Origin: RBG-13-68-16 sp041494245 | GTDB lineage: Bacteria > Acidobacteriota > Thermoanaerobaculia > Thermoanaerobaculales > Thermoanaerobaculaceae | NCBI GenBank assembly: GCA_041494245.1 | Contig: JBGQAK010000002.1 | Coordinates: forward strand, 213,537-277,536 | Direction: 5' to 3' | DNA: 64,000 nt | Shown here: positions 24,005-33,047 of the stretch, piece by piece | Layout: every line of letters begins with the position of its first letter | How positions within the stretch are numbered: the stretch's first letter is position 1 | Notes under the pieces: model-generated | The model's input: the letters and a program-made list of their open reading frames with translations, nothing else | The model's database searches: none | What the model was told of the DNA's origin: nothing | Made by a program: the position numbers and the translations under genes

Positions 24005-24991
24005 ATGGCCAGCGTGACCGAGAACCTCGTCCGACACCAGTTGCAGGATCGCAAGCGGCGCCTCGAGGACGCGTTGCAGAAGACCCCGGGCGCGGCGCAG
24101 TTCGAGCGCCTGCTTGAGGAGGTCGACGCGGCCCTGGCGCGCGTCGAGGCGGGGTCGTTCGGCCTGTGCGAGGTTTGCCACGACAACATCGAGGGCGACC
24201 GGCTGATGGCGGATCCGCTCGTCCGCTTCTGCCTCGACCACCTCACCGAGCAGGAGCAGAGAGCCCTCGAGCAGGACCTGCAGGTGGCCGGCCGGATCCA
24301 GAGGGGCCTCCTCCCCGAGCATGACCTGAGCCACGGAGGGTGGGAGTTCCACTACCGCTACGAGCCCGCCGGGCCGGTGAGCGGCGACTACTGCGACGTG
24401 GTGCGCCCCGAGGGCGACGGCGGCGACATGTTTTTCCTGTTCGGCGACGTCTCGGGCAAGGGCGTGCCGGCGGCGATCCTGATGGCGCACCTCCACGCGA
24501 CGTTCCGGAGCCTGATCGCCGCGGATTTCTCGGTCGGGCAGCTCGTCGAGCGCGCCAACCGTATCTTCCGCGAGAGCACGCTGTCCCCCTACTTCGCGAC
24601 GCTCGTGGTCGGGCGCGCCTCCGCCTCAGGCGAGCTGGAGATCTGCAACGCCGGCCACTGGCCGCCGCTCGTGCTCTCCAAGGGCAGGGTGACCGCGGTG
24701 GACCCGACGGGGCTGCCAGTCGGCGCGTTCTACAGTACGCACTACACCTCCCGCACCCTCTCGCTCGCTCCCGGGGACACGATGATCCTCTACACCGACG
24801 GTCTCTCGGAGGCCCGCAACCACGCAGGCGCCGAGTACGGCTCGGAGAGGATCGCGAAGGTGCTGTCCGCCTCCTCGCACCTCGACCCGCGGGAGCTCGC
24901 GGCGACCTGCCTGGATGACCTCGCGGCCCACCTCAACGGCGCGCCCAGGGCGGATGACCTCACGCTCATGGTCGTCCGGCGCGCCGCCTGA
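24005..24991 (+). CDS. DksA-type zinc finger fused to an RsbU/SpoIIE-like PP2C phosphatase
   Basis: The 328-residue protein begins with a coiled N-terminus and a DksA/TraR-like finger (residues about 25-85; ALARVEAGSFGLCEVCHDNI ... PLVRFCLDH), in which the last ligand pair is Cys-x2-His. The rest is a PPM-type Ser/Thr phosphatase of the RsbU/SpoIIE class: QVAGRIQRGLLP, GPVSGDYCDVV and FLFGDVSGKGVPAAILMAHLHATFR carry the metal aspartates, and MILYTDGLSEARN and RADDLTLMVVRR follow. Such enzymes dephosphorylate anti-anti-sigma factors. ATG 24005 has GGGAGAG 9 nt upstream; a GTG at 23945 is an alternative. The usual sensor domain (PAS, GAF) is replaced by the finger. Confidence 0.85.
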   Translation: MASVTENLVRHQLQDRKRRLEDALQKTPGAAQFERLLEEVDAALARVEAGSFGLCEVCHDNIEGDRLMADPLVRFCLDHLTEQEQRALEQDLQVAGRIQRGLLPEHDLSHGGWEFHYRYEPAGPVSGDYCDVVRPEGDGGDMFFLFGDVSGKGVPAAILMAHLHATFRSLIAADFSVGQLVERANRIFRESTLSPYFATLVVGRASASGELEICNAGHWPPLVLSKGRVTAVDPTGLPVGAFYSTHYTSRTLSLAPGDTMILYTDGLSEARNHAGAEYGSERIAKVLSASSHLDPRELAATCLDDLAAHLNGAPRADDLTLMVVRRAA

Positions 24992-25029
24992 CGCCTGCCT
25001 CCGCCCTGCTTGTGCTCTCGCCGGGATGG

Positions 25030-27603
25030 CTACGCGACGGCCGCGGCGGGACGTGCGGCGAGCAGCACCGCCTCCCGCAGCACGCGGACGAGCGGCCTCG
25101 CCGCCTCGGGCACGCCGAGCGCCTCGAGCAGGTCCTTGACGGAGGCGGTCGCCCCGCTCGGCTGGTGGGCGTTCAGCGTGACCACCAGGTCCACCCCGTC
25201 CACCCGCCACTCGAGGACCTGGCCGGCCAGCTCGCCGAGGGCCGCCGGGGCCGCGGGCCACGCCGGGGCGCCGGGCACACGGCGCAACCGGTACCGGCAG
25301 GCCGAGACGGCCTTGCCCAGGGAGGGGATGCCCTCGGGGAGGGCATGGCAGCCGGTGAGCTGCAACCCCTCGGGCAGCACCCGGTTGGCGGACGAGAGCA
25401 TGCCCACCTCGACCGGGGCGTGGCACTCCACGTCAAAGTGCTCCGCCAGGGCCTCGTACCCGAGCGAGAGCGCCGGCCCCATCGAGAGCCGGATGTGCGG
25501 GTTGTACCCCTCCGTGTAGCGCACGGGGACGGCGGCGGCGCGCAGGGCGCGCTCCAGCAGGTCCATCACGTTGCGGTGCGAGAGCCAGCGCGCGTCGCCG
25601 AGCTTGCCGAAGCTGAAGCGATAGCGCGCGAGACGCTCGGGCTGGACGAGCGGTGGACGCGCCGGAAGCACGCGCGGGAGCGGGCGCAGCCGGTACGCCG
25701 CGTTCCCCGCCCGCGCCAGTTCCGGGGCCTCTTCGCCCACCACCGGCAGCGTCGGCAGCGCGAGCTGGGTGTCGAGGCCGTCCCCGGGGATCCCGCACCG
25801 CATGCAGTCCCCCCACCGGCAGTCGGGGGTCGAGGCCTCCACGAAGCCGCGCCTGCGTTCGGCCTTGAGGAAGCCCTTGCGGACCCCGGCGTCGATCACG
25901 TCCCAGGGCAGGGTGGCGACGAGCTCGCGCGCCCCCAGCTCGCCCTCCACGTCCACCCCCGCCTCGGCGAGCGCCTGCTCCCAGGCGCCGAGGTTGAGCC
26001 ATTCCCCCCAGCCGTCGAACACGGCGCCGAGGTCGTGGGCGCGGGCGATGACCGCGCCGAGCCGGCGGTCCCCGCGCGAGAGGATCGCCTCCAGGCGGGA
26101 CTCCGCGGGCTCGTTCCAGGTGAGCTTCGCGTGGCGGATGCGTCTGAACCAGTTGCGCAGCAGCCCGATGCGGCGTGCCAGCTCCTCGGCCGGCACGAAC
26201 GGCTCCCACTGGAACGGGGTCCAGCTCTTGGGGACGAACGGGCCCACCGAGACCTTCAGCTCGGCCTTGCGATTGCCCACCCGGCGGGCCGCGTCCAGGA
26301 TCCCTTCGGCGAGCCTGGCGAGCTCCTCTAGGTCCTCGTCGGTCTCCGTGGGCAGGCCGATCATCGCGTACACCTTGATGAGGTTCCAGCCGCGCGAGAA
26401 CGCAACCTCGGCGGCGGCGATCATGTCCGCGTTGGTGAACGTCTTGTTGATCACGCGCCGCAGGCGGTCGGAGCCGGTCTCGGGCGCGAAGGTGAACCCC
26501 GACTTGCGCACGCGGGACACGGCGTCGGCCACCGCCACCGAGAACGACTCGGCGCGCAGCGAGGGGAGCGACACGCCGACGCGCCTGGGTGCGAGCCTCT
26601 CGGCGAGGTGGAAGGCGAGCGGCTCGATCTGGGAGTAATCGGCCGTGGAGAGCGCCAGCAGGCCGACCTCCTCGTACCCGGTGGCGTCCACGTGGGCTTC
26701 CATCGTCTTGAGAACAGTCTCAGGATCGTGCTCGCGCACCGGCCGGTACCAGTAGCCGGCCTGGCAGAAGCGGCACCCCTGGGTGCAGCCGCGCACAACC
26801 TCCATGCCGAGGCGGTCCTGCACGACCTCCACCGCCGGGACCATCGGATCGGCGGGCACGTCGGCGGGGTCGAGCCTCTCCACGAACACCCGCGCCACCG
26901 GGAACGCCGCCGCCTCGTCGAGCACCTGGACGGTGCCGCCGTGCGCGGGGGTCGCGGCCGGGGTCCACGCGTAGAACTGCGGGACGTACATGCCGGGGAT
27001 GCGGGCGAGCGCGCGCAGCGTTTCGCGCCGCGGCACGCCGGCGGCCTTCGCGGCCTTCACTGCCTCAATGAGCGCGCGCAGCAGCACCTCGCCGTCGCCG
27101 ATCGCAAAGGCGTCGAAGAAGTCCGCGACCGGTTCGGGGTTGGCCATGCACGGCCCGCCCCCCACGACGAGCGGGTGGGTCTCGTCGCGGTCGCGGGAGA
27201 AGCGCGGGATCCCCGCCAGGTCCAGCAGGTAGGGGACGTTGACGTAGTTGAGCTCGGTCTGCAGGGTGATCCCGACGACGTCGAAGCTGGCGGCCGGGTG
27301 GTAGGACTCCAGGGAGTAGAGCGGGATCCCGGCGGCGCGCATCGCGGCCGCCATGTCGGGCCAGGGGGCAAACGTCCGCTCGGCGAGCGCGTCGGGGCGG
27401 GCGTTGGCGATGTGGTAGAGAATGCGCGTTCCCTGGTGGGACATGCCGATGCCGTACTCGTCCGGAAACGCGAGCACGATGCGGACCGCCGCCGCCTCCC
27501 ACCGCTTGACCGTACGGTTGCGCTCGATGCCGAGATAGCGACCGGGTTTCTGCACGCCGGCCAGAATGCGATCGAGTCCGGCGCGGATCTCCTGAGGCTG
27601 CAT
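25030..27603 (-). CDS. Radical SAM protein with B12-binding-like N-terminus, fused to DUF2344
   Basis: The 857-residue protein is a TIGR03960-type radical SAM protein joined to a C-terminal TIGR03936/DUF2344 domain. The N-terminal 250 residues resemble a cobalamin-binding Rossmann domain (VGITLQTELNYVNVPYLLDLA, VVGGGPCMANPEPVADFFDAF). The iron-sulfur cluster is bound by CTQGCRFC (C273, C277, C280). A second cysteine cluster lies at PDCRWGDCMRCG. The DUF2344 part starts near RYRFSFGKLGDARWLSHRNV and contains YTEGYNPHIRLSMGPALSLG. Family members are often encoded beside rng and ribosomal protein genes and may modify RNA. GGGGGAG before ATG 27603, and a TACAAT -10 box at 27626-27621, fix the start. 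Confidence 0.88.
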   Translation of the reverse strand: MQPQEIRAGLDRILAGVQKPGRYLGIERNRTVKRWEAAAVRIVLAFPDEYGIGMSHQGTRILYHIANARPDALAERTFAPWPDMAAAMRAAGIPLYSLESYHPAASFDVVGITLQTELNYVNVPYLLDLAGIPRFSRDRDETHPLVVGGGPCMANPEPVADFFDAFAIGDGEVLLRALIEAVKAAKAAGVPRRETLRALARIPGMYVPQFYAWTPAATPAHGGTVQVLDEAAAFPVARVFVERLDPADVPADPMVPAVEVVQDRLGMEVVRGCTQGCRFCQAGYWYRPVREHDPETVLKTMEAHVDATGYEEVGLLALSTADYSQIEPLAFHLAERLAPRRVGVSLPSLRAESFSVAVADAVSRVRKSGFTFAPETGSDRLRRVINKTFTNADMIAAAEVAFSRGWNLIKVYAMIGLPTETDEDLEELARLAEGILDAARRVGNRKAELKVSVGPFVPKSWTPFQWEPFVPAEELARRIGLLRNWFRRIRHAKLTWNEPAESRLEAILSRGDRRLGAVIARAHDLGAVFDGWGEWLNLGAWEQALAEAGVDVEGELGARELVATLPWDVIDAGVRKGFLKAERRRGFVEASTPDCRWGDCMRCGIPGDGLDTQLALPTLPVVGEEAPELARAGNAAYRLRPLPRVLPARPPLVQPERLARYRFSFGKLGDARWLSHRNVMDLLERALRAAAVPVRYTEGYNPHIRLSMGPALSLGYEALAEHFDVECHAPVEVGMLSSANRVLPEGLQLTGCHALPEGIPSLGKAVSACRYRLRRVPGAPAWPAAPAALGELAGQVLEWRVDGVDLVVTLNAHQPSGATASVKDLLEALGVPEAARPLVRVLREAVLLAARPAAAVA

Positions 27604-27739
27604 CAAAATCTCCCCCGGAGATTGTAGCCGATGGCGGTCGCCGTCCGCGGCACGAGGACGACCCCTTTCCCACCCTGAGGCGCGGCTAGAATGCGCGCAC
27701 CAGGCAATCGCGTTTGGGTGGGCGAGGTTGGCGGGATCG

Positions 27740-28936
27740 ATGAGCGATTTGACCGTTGCGGGGGATCGGGTCTGGGACGCCGTCATCGTCGGCGCCGGAC
27801 CGGCGGGCTCCACGGTGGCGCTGCACCTGGCGCAGCGCGGGCGCAGCGTGCTCCTCCTCGACCGGCACCGGTTTCCCCGCGACAAGGTCTGCGGTGACGG
27901 GCTCGTCGAGGATGCCCTCCGCTGCCTGGAGCGCGCCGACCTGCTCGAGAAGGTGGCCGCCGGCGCGCACGCGCTTTCGATCTGCAGCGTGTTCTCGCCC
28001 AGGCGGGTCGAGGTGCGGGTCCCCGGGCGCTACCTCACGATCAGGCGCGTCGACCTGGATGAGATCCTGCGCGCCGAGGCGGTCGGGCGCGGGGCCGCGT
28101 TCGCGGTGGGCACGGTCTCCGGCGTCCGCAGGGACGGGGACGGGCTCTTCACCGTCACCCTGGAGGGAGCACCCGCACCCAGGTCGCGCTGCGTGGTCCT
28201 GGCCGCAGGGGCCAACCCGGCGCTCCTGAAGCGCTGCGGGGTTCCCTTCCGGCAGCAGGAGGGCGTGGCTGCCGCGATCCGCGGCTACGTCACGTCGACG
28301 TTCGAGCTCGACCGGCTTATCGTCTCGTATGACCGCACGATCACGCCCGGGTACGCCTGGATGTTCCCCCTTGGCAGGGGCAGGTACAACGTTGGCTGCG
28401 GGGTGTTCCACGACTCCGGCCGCGCCACGTCCCCCGACCTGCACGCCGTCCTCGCGAGGTTCCTGCGGGGCTTTCCTGCCGCACGGCAGCTCATGGAGGC
28501 GTCGGTGTCCACGACGAGGCCGAAGGGAGCGATGATCTGGTCGGGGCTTTCGGCCGCAACCCCGGTGTCCCCCGACGGGGTCCTGGTCGCCGGCGAGGGG
28601 ATCGGGACGACGCTTCCCCTCACCGGGGAGGGCATCGGGAAGGCGATGGAGTCGGCTGAGCTGGCCGCGCTCGCGGCGGACGCTTTCCTGTCGTCGGGGG
28701 ACCCCGAGGCGCTCCTCGGTTACGCCGGCCTGGTCGAGGGGCGCCTGCGCCCGAAGTACCGGGGCTACCTGACGGCGCAGAGTTGGCTCGCCTGGCCCCG
28801 GCTGGCCGACTTCATCTGCTGGAGGGCGCGGCGCAGTCCGCGCTACGCCACCCTCATCGCCGGGATTTTGACGGAGGCGGTGGACCCCTCGCGCGCTTTC
28901 TCCGTGCGCGGCGTCCTGGCCTCTTTCTTCGGCTAA
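27740..28936 (+). CDS. Geranylgeranyl-reductase-family flavoprotein
   Basis: The 398-residue FAD enzyme has an N-terminal dinucleotide site (DAVIVGAGPAGSTVALHLAQRGRSVLLLDRHRFPRDKVCGDG, in pieces), the family motif RDKVCGDGL, the mid-protein RRVDLDEILRAEA and VLAAGANPALLKR, and the second flavin motif GVLVAGEGIGTTLPLTGEGIGKAMESA. The family (TIGR02032) reduces double bonds of isoprenoid chains or acts as a halogenase- or hydroxylase-like monooxygenase. With an amine-oxidase-like flavoprotein and a squalene/phytoene synthase encoded 3 kb downstream, an isoprenoid substrate is plausible. A TAGAAT -10 box lies at 27687-27692, giving a short leader. The 3' end overlaps the converging peptidase gene by 4 nt. 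Confidence 0.85.
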   Translation: MSDLTVAGDRVWDAVIVGAGPAGSTVALHLAQRGRSVLLLDRHRFPRDKVCGDGLVEDALRCLERADLLEKVAAGAHALSICSVFSPRRVEVRVPGRYLTIRRVDLDEILRAEAVGRGAAFAVGTVSGVRRDGDGLFTVTLEGAPAPRSRCVVLAAGANPALLKRCGVPFRQQEGVAAAIRGYVTSTFELDRLIVSYDRTITPGYAWMFPLGRGRYNVGCGVFHDSGRATSPDLHAVLARFLRGFPAARQLMEASVSTTRPKGAMIWSGLSAATPVSPDGVLVAGEGIGTTLPLTGEGIGKAMESAELAALAADAFLSSGDPEALLGYAGLVEGRLRPKYRGYLTAQSWLAWPRLADFICWRARRSPRYATLIAGILTEAVDPSRAFSVRGVLASFFG

Positions 28937-31854
28937 CGCAAGCGGCTGCAGGCGAGCCGCGCGACCGTCTCGATGGCGATGGCGGAGACGGCCGCGCCGT
29001 AGTCCAGGTCGATGTTCTCCATCGTGTCGTGGGTGTCGTGGTACCCCTGCCGGTTGATGTCGTAGTCCTCCATGAACAGCACCACCGGCACGCCAAGGTC
29101 GGAGAAGATCTGGCCATCGGTGTTGAAGAGCGAGCTGCGCGCCGTGAAGTGCAGGCGCACCTCGCCGTCCATCACGGGGTACGCGGCGATCTCGGGGATG
29201 ACGGCCGGGTCGGCGCTCCTGCGGGAGCGGCCGCGCCCGCGCCGCTCGGGGCCGTTGTTCCACTCCGGTGCGAGACGGTTCCAGGCCACGACGGCGCCGT
29301 GCGCCGCGTGGGCGACCGCCAGTGCGCCCGGGCCGTCCCCGGGGGAGATCTGGAACACGTACGGTTCGCTCTCCCTGTTGTGGGCGATCATGTCCATCAC
29401 TAGGACGCCCGTGACCCGCGTCGACGAGAGGTCGAGCTTGGCACCGTTGGTGTGCAGGGCGAGGTTCTTCTCGAGCAGGGCCCGGCAGAAGGCGCGCGCC
29501 CCCATGCAGTCGGAGGGGAACTCCTCGCCTGTGAGGTGGAGCAGCCACACGTCCCGTTCGAGCTTTCCCTGCTTCGCGAGTTCGAGGAAGATCGGCGCCG
29601 CTCGCAGCAGCGTCGCGGTCGCCGAGTAGTTGTCGTCGGCGCCGTGGGCAGCCAGGCGCGCCCCCGAGCCGCCGCGCGCCTTCTCGTAGACGTCCTCCAT
29701 GTACGCGGTGTCGTAGTGGTCCCCCATGACGACGGCCTCGCCCCGGTTGCGGCCGGGGATGACCACCAGGAGGTCGCGCTCGTGGGCCCGTCCCTCCTGG
29801 TTGCCGAGCCACCCTCCGAAGAGCGGGAAGGGGAAGTCGGTCTGCCAAAGGAACGGCACCTCGCCGCACCAGGCCTTCCCCTCCATGCCGGCGGCGGCGC
29901 TCGCCTGGCGGTGGCGGGACAGTAGGTAGTCGCCGAGCGATTCCAGGTCCCGCTGTCTCCGGTTGAGGTGCGCCTGGGTGGCCGGGTCGAGGGCGCAATC
30001 GGCGTTGTCCTTGGTCTCCCATGAGCCGTGCGCGAGGGTCGCAATGTCGCGCCAGTACGCCTCCTCGTGGGCGCGCGTGGCGGTGCGCCCGAAGGTGAGC
30101 GGGGGCTCGGCCGTGGCGCTTCCCCCCTCGGGGCGTGCGGGCTCGAGGATCGCCTCGAGCTCGTCGCGAACCGCGCGTCCGACCTCGGGATCGGCCGCCC
30201 GCGTGAGCAGAAAACCCAGCCACTCCTCCAGCGACTCGTGCCTGGGTGCCCGGATGAGCGCCCGCGCGAAGGAGCGCTCCAGCGGCTGTTCTCCGCGAGC
30301 GCGCCACACGGCCCGCAGCGCCAGAATGCTGTGAGCGGTCTGCCGGGGAGTCTGTTCGTGGAGGTGCGGGAAGCCGGTGACCGCGGCCAGCTCCGCCGGG
30401 CGACGCAGGATCCGCGGGAACAGTTCGACCGGCCGGGTGAGGTCACGCGAGCCCGCGGGGTACGCGGTGAGGTAGCCGGTTGGTGCGGGTTCGAGCACGG
30501 TCACGCGGTCGGTGCCGGGGGGCACGAAGGCGACCACGGGGCGGTGCCAGAAGACCTCGTGGGCGCCGACCCGCATCGGCGGGAAGAAGAAACGGTAGCC
30601 GAACACGCCGCCCTCGTGGACGGCCTCGCGGGCGCGCTCGATGGCCTCGGGGGTCGCCGTCGGCCCATCGAGCACGAGGCGGAAGTCGTCCGTCCAGAGC
30701 TGGCAGTTGTGCGCCATCGGCTTGCCGTACAACCCCATGACGTCGGGATCGGTGGAGAAGAGGACCTTCGCGACGCGGTCCTCACGAGCCTCAGCATGGA
30801 CCTCGGCCTCGTGGCGGTGCACGCGCTCCCAGCGGTGGGTCCTCGCGACCGTCTCACGCAGGAGTTCCTCGTGGACGTCGCGCGGTGCATTGCGCCTCCC
30901 CGGCTCGTGGATCCACCCCGATTGCGGGATCCGGATCCCCGGCCCACCGTGGCGGCGTGCGAGCCTGAGCAGCGGGATCTGCGTGGCAAGCGGCAGCTCG
31001 CGGGAGAGGAGCCCGTACGTGGACGCGCCCCAGAACACCAGACTGGCCGGGGAAGGCAGCAGGTGCACCTCGCCCTTCAGGTAGCGGGTGCGCACCTGCG
31101 CGGGCAGGGCGGCAAACGGACGGAAACTCACGAGGAACCGGACGGCGTCGAACGGGCCGGCCTCGCCCACCACGAACGGACGTGTCCATGAGGGGAGGGG
31201 ATCGCCCCGCCAGGCCGGGTCGGGATAATGATCGGCGGCGGGCAGGATGCGGAAGCCGGCCGCGAGGAGCTCTGCCCCAGTGCGGGCCGGCTCGCCGTAG
31301 GCTTGTTCGAGCAGACGAGCGAAGAACGCGATCCCTTCCTCCGCACGCCGCTCCTCACCCGGAGCCGAGGAGAAACTCCGCCAGAAACCCCGCTCCGGCC
31401 CCTGCTCGCTGGCACCGAAGAGGGTCCAGCGCACCCGCCCCTTGTCGTCCTGCGTGCGCGAGAGTGCGAGCGGCCAGATCGCGACCAGGCGCTCGCCGGG
31501 GTGGTGGCCGACGCGCTCGGCCAGCTCCGGCGGCCAGTACGGGTTGTCCTCCAGGCTGCTCCCGCGCAGGCCGTGGATGAGAGGCGCGGGGTTGCCGAGC
31601 GCGAACGGCAGAAGGGACCGGTAGACCTCGCAAGCGATGTGCGCGAGGCCGGGCTTGAGCTCCCATTCCTCCTCAGCCTCGCTCACCAACCATCCGGAGG
31701 GGTCGCCCTCGGAGAACGCCCCCGGATCGCGCTCGCCGTAGGGCTTGCAGGCGATCCGCGGCGCCGGCATGAACTCCGAGTAGGCCGGGATCGGTGCGGG
31801 TCCCTGCGGCTGGCAGCCTTCGAGGAGCGTCTTCCACCCGCGTTCCGTAGCCAT
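28933..31854 (-). CDS. Very large protein with C-terminal M28-type zinc peptidase domain
   Basis: The 973-residue protein has a C-terminal M28 aminopeptidase-like domain from about residue 660. Zinc ligands are visible as GDHYDTAY (His), GADDNYSA (bridging Asp), GEEF with the catalytic and metal Glu, VMDMIAHN (Asp) and YHDTHDTMENID (His). The first 650 residues form no domain I know; they are rich in Trp, Pro and His (NPYWPPELAERVGHHPGERLVAIWPLALS). No signal peptide is apparent, so it may work in the cytoplasm. GGGGGTGGAGG lies directly before ATG 31854. An insertion rich in Arg (ERRGRGRSRRS) sits inside the peptidase domain. Substrate unknown. Confidence 0.72.
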   Translation of the reverse strand: MATERGWKTLLEGCQPQGPAPIPAYSEFMPAPRIACKPYGERDPGAFSEGDPSGWLVSEAEEEWELKPGLAHIACEVYRSLLPFALGNPAPLIHGLRGSSLEDNPYWPPELAERVGHHPGERLVAIWPLALSRTQDDKGRVRWTLFGASEQGPERGFWRSFSSAPGEERRAEEGIAFFARLLEQAYGEPARTGAELLAAGFRILPAADHYPDPAWRGDPLPSWTRPFVVGEAGPFDAVRFLVSFRPFAALPAQVRTRYLKGEVHLLPSPASLVFWGASTYGLLSRELPLATQIPLLRLARRHGGPGIRIPQSGWIHEPGRRNAPRDVHEELLRETVARTHRWERVHRHEAEVHAEAREDRVAKVLFSTDPDVMGLYGKPMAHNCQLWTDDFRLVLDGPTATPEAIERAREAVHEGGVFGYRFFFPPMRVGAHEVFWHRPVVAFVPPGTDRVTVLEPAPTGYLTAYPAGSRDLTRPVELFPRILRRPAELAAVTGFPHLHEQTPRQTAHSILALRAVWRARGEQPLERSFARALIRAPRHESLEEWLGFLLTRAADPEVGRAVRDELEAILEPARPEGGSATAEPPLTFGRTATRAHEEAYWRDIATLAHGSWETKDNADCALDPATQAHLNRRQRDLESLGDYLLSRHRQASAAAGMEGKAWCGEVPFLWQTDFPFPLFGGWLGNQEGRAHERDLLVVIPGRNRGEAVVMGDHYDTAYMEDVYEKARGGSGARLAAHGADDNYSATATLLRAAPIFLELAKQGKLERDVWLLHLTGEEFPSDCMGARAFCRALLEKNLALHTNGAKLDLSSTRVTGVLVMDMIAHNRESEPYVFQISPGDGPGALAVAHAAHGAVVAWNRLAPEWNNGPERRGRGRSRRSADPAVIPEIAAYPVMDGEVRLHFTARSSLFNTDGQIFSDLGVPVVLFMEDYDINRQGYHDTHDTMENIDLDYGAAVSAIAIETVARLACSRLR

Positions 31855-31937
31855 CCTCCACCCCCCGTCAGCAGGCCGCTGTTTGCCGACGTGCGGGCAT
31901 TCTGGAGGAAGTGCCCGGCGGCCGCAAGACGGCGGGC

Positions 31938-31943
31938 TACAAT
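31938..31943 (+). promoter_or_regulatory. -10 box of the flavoprotein/synthase pair
   Basis: TACAAT lies 6 nt before GTG 31950. No Shine-Dalgarno sequence is present and the -35 region is weak. A leaderless transcript would carry both isoprenoid genes. Confidence 0.5.
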
Positions 31944-31949
31944 CCGTGC

Positions 31950-33047
31950 GTGAGGCAGCGCGTGCGCATCGCCGGCGGAGGCTTGTCGGGGCTTGCCACC
32001 GCCGTGCTCCTGGCGCGGAGAGGGGTCGAGGTGGAGGTCTTCGACCGCCACCTGGGGGGCGGCGGCCGCTTCGCCGGCGGCTGGCAGGTCCTCGAGAACG
32101 GGAGCACCGAGGAGGACGCCCTCGACGAGCTGCGGGCGCTCGGCCTCGAGCCCGACGTCCCGGTCATCCCGGCCACGCGCTCGGTGTTCCTGGACGGCTT
32201 CGGCTGCCGTTACGAGGTCTCCAGCTCGGCGCCGTTCGCCTACTTCGTGCGGCGCGGCAGTGGAGAGGGGAGCCTGGACGCCTGGCTGCGCAGGCAGGCC
32301 GCGGCCGCGGGCGTGATCGTGCGGGACGGCGTCGCCGCGCCAGCCGACGTGGAGGTGGTCGCCACGGGGCCGAGGCAGGCGGACGGGGTGGCGCGCGAGG
32401 TGGTCTTCGCGTCGGACCTCCCCGACACCCTGGCGGTGCTCTTCGACCCGATGGTGACCCCGACCGGGTACGCCTACCTCTTCTGTATCGGTGGCCACGG
32501 CACCTTCGGCGTCGCCCAGGTGCGCGGGACCGCACGGCTGGCGGGGGCGCAGGGCGAGGCCTGGCGGAAGTTCCGTGAGAGCTTCGGGGAGTTCGCCGTC
32601 CGCGACGCCCGCGAGCGGGGGCAGTTCATGAACTTCAGCGTGCCGCGGGGCCTGCGGGGGAGCGACGGGCGCTGGGTCGCGGGGGAGGCGGCTGGGATCC
32701 AGGACTTCCTCTTCGGTCTCGGCAACCGGCTGGCGCTGCGCAGCGCGGGCTTGGTGGCGGAGGGGTTGATGGGGGGGTGGGACGAGGCGCGCTTTCGCCG
32801 CACCATCCTGCGGCCCATGCGCACCACCGTTACGCTGCGCTTCGCCTACGAGCGGCTGGGCCGGCGCGGCTTCGCCCGGTTTTGCCGGCTGGCGGGCCGG
32901 ACGGACTTCCGGCGCCTGCTTCTGCGGAACCAACGTCCGGACGCCCTCAAGGGAGCGCTGGCCGCCGTCGTGATGGCCGCGTGGCGGGAGCGGCGCGGCT
33001 GCCGACACGGCGCGGCGTGCACGTGGTGCCGGCGGAGAGAACGGTGA
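31950..33047 (+). CDS. Amine-oxidase/phytoene-desaturase-like FAD protein
   Basis: The 365-residue flavoprotein begins at the dinucleotide fold (RVRIAGGGLSGLATAVLLARRGVEVEVFD) followed by GGGGRFAGGWQVLENG. The C-terminal part has the second nucleotide motif in shifted form (GRWVAGEAAGIQDFLFGLGNRLALRSAGLVAEGL), more like lycopene-cyclase or halogenase-type flavoproteins than true CrtI. The last 60 residues are basic with CRHGAACTWC. It shares a start-stop overlap with the squalene/phytoene synthase gene, so it very likely acts on the product of that enzyme, as HpnE or carotenoid desaturases do. Start GTG 31950 follows a TACAAT box by 6 nt. Confidence 0.78.
   Translation: MRQRVRIAGGGLSGLATAVLLARRGVEVEVFDRHLGGGGRFAGGWQVLENGSTEEDALDELRALGLEPDVPVIPATRSVFLDGFGCRYEVSSSAPFAYFVRRGSGEGSLDAWLRRQAAAAGVIVRDGVAAPADVEVVATGPRQADGVAREVVFASDLPDTLAVLFDPMVTPTGYAYLFCIGGHGTFGVAQVRGTARLAGAQGEAWRKFRESFGEFAVRDARERGQFMNFSVPRGLRGSDGRWVAGEAAGIQDFLFGLGNRLALRSAGLVAEGLMGGWDEARFRRTILRPMRTTVTLRFAYERLGRRGFARFCRLAGRTDFRRLLLRNQRPDALKGALAAVVMAAWRERRGCRHGAACTWCRRRER

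Noticed and set aside
27686..30307. An 873-codon minus-strand frame across the flavoprotein and peptidase genes
   Set aside because: It is in another frame of the peptidase gene and antisense to the flavoprotein; its composition (Arg, Gly, Pro) is that of a shadow frame.
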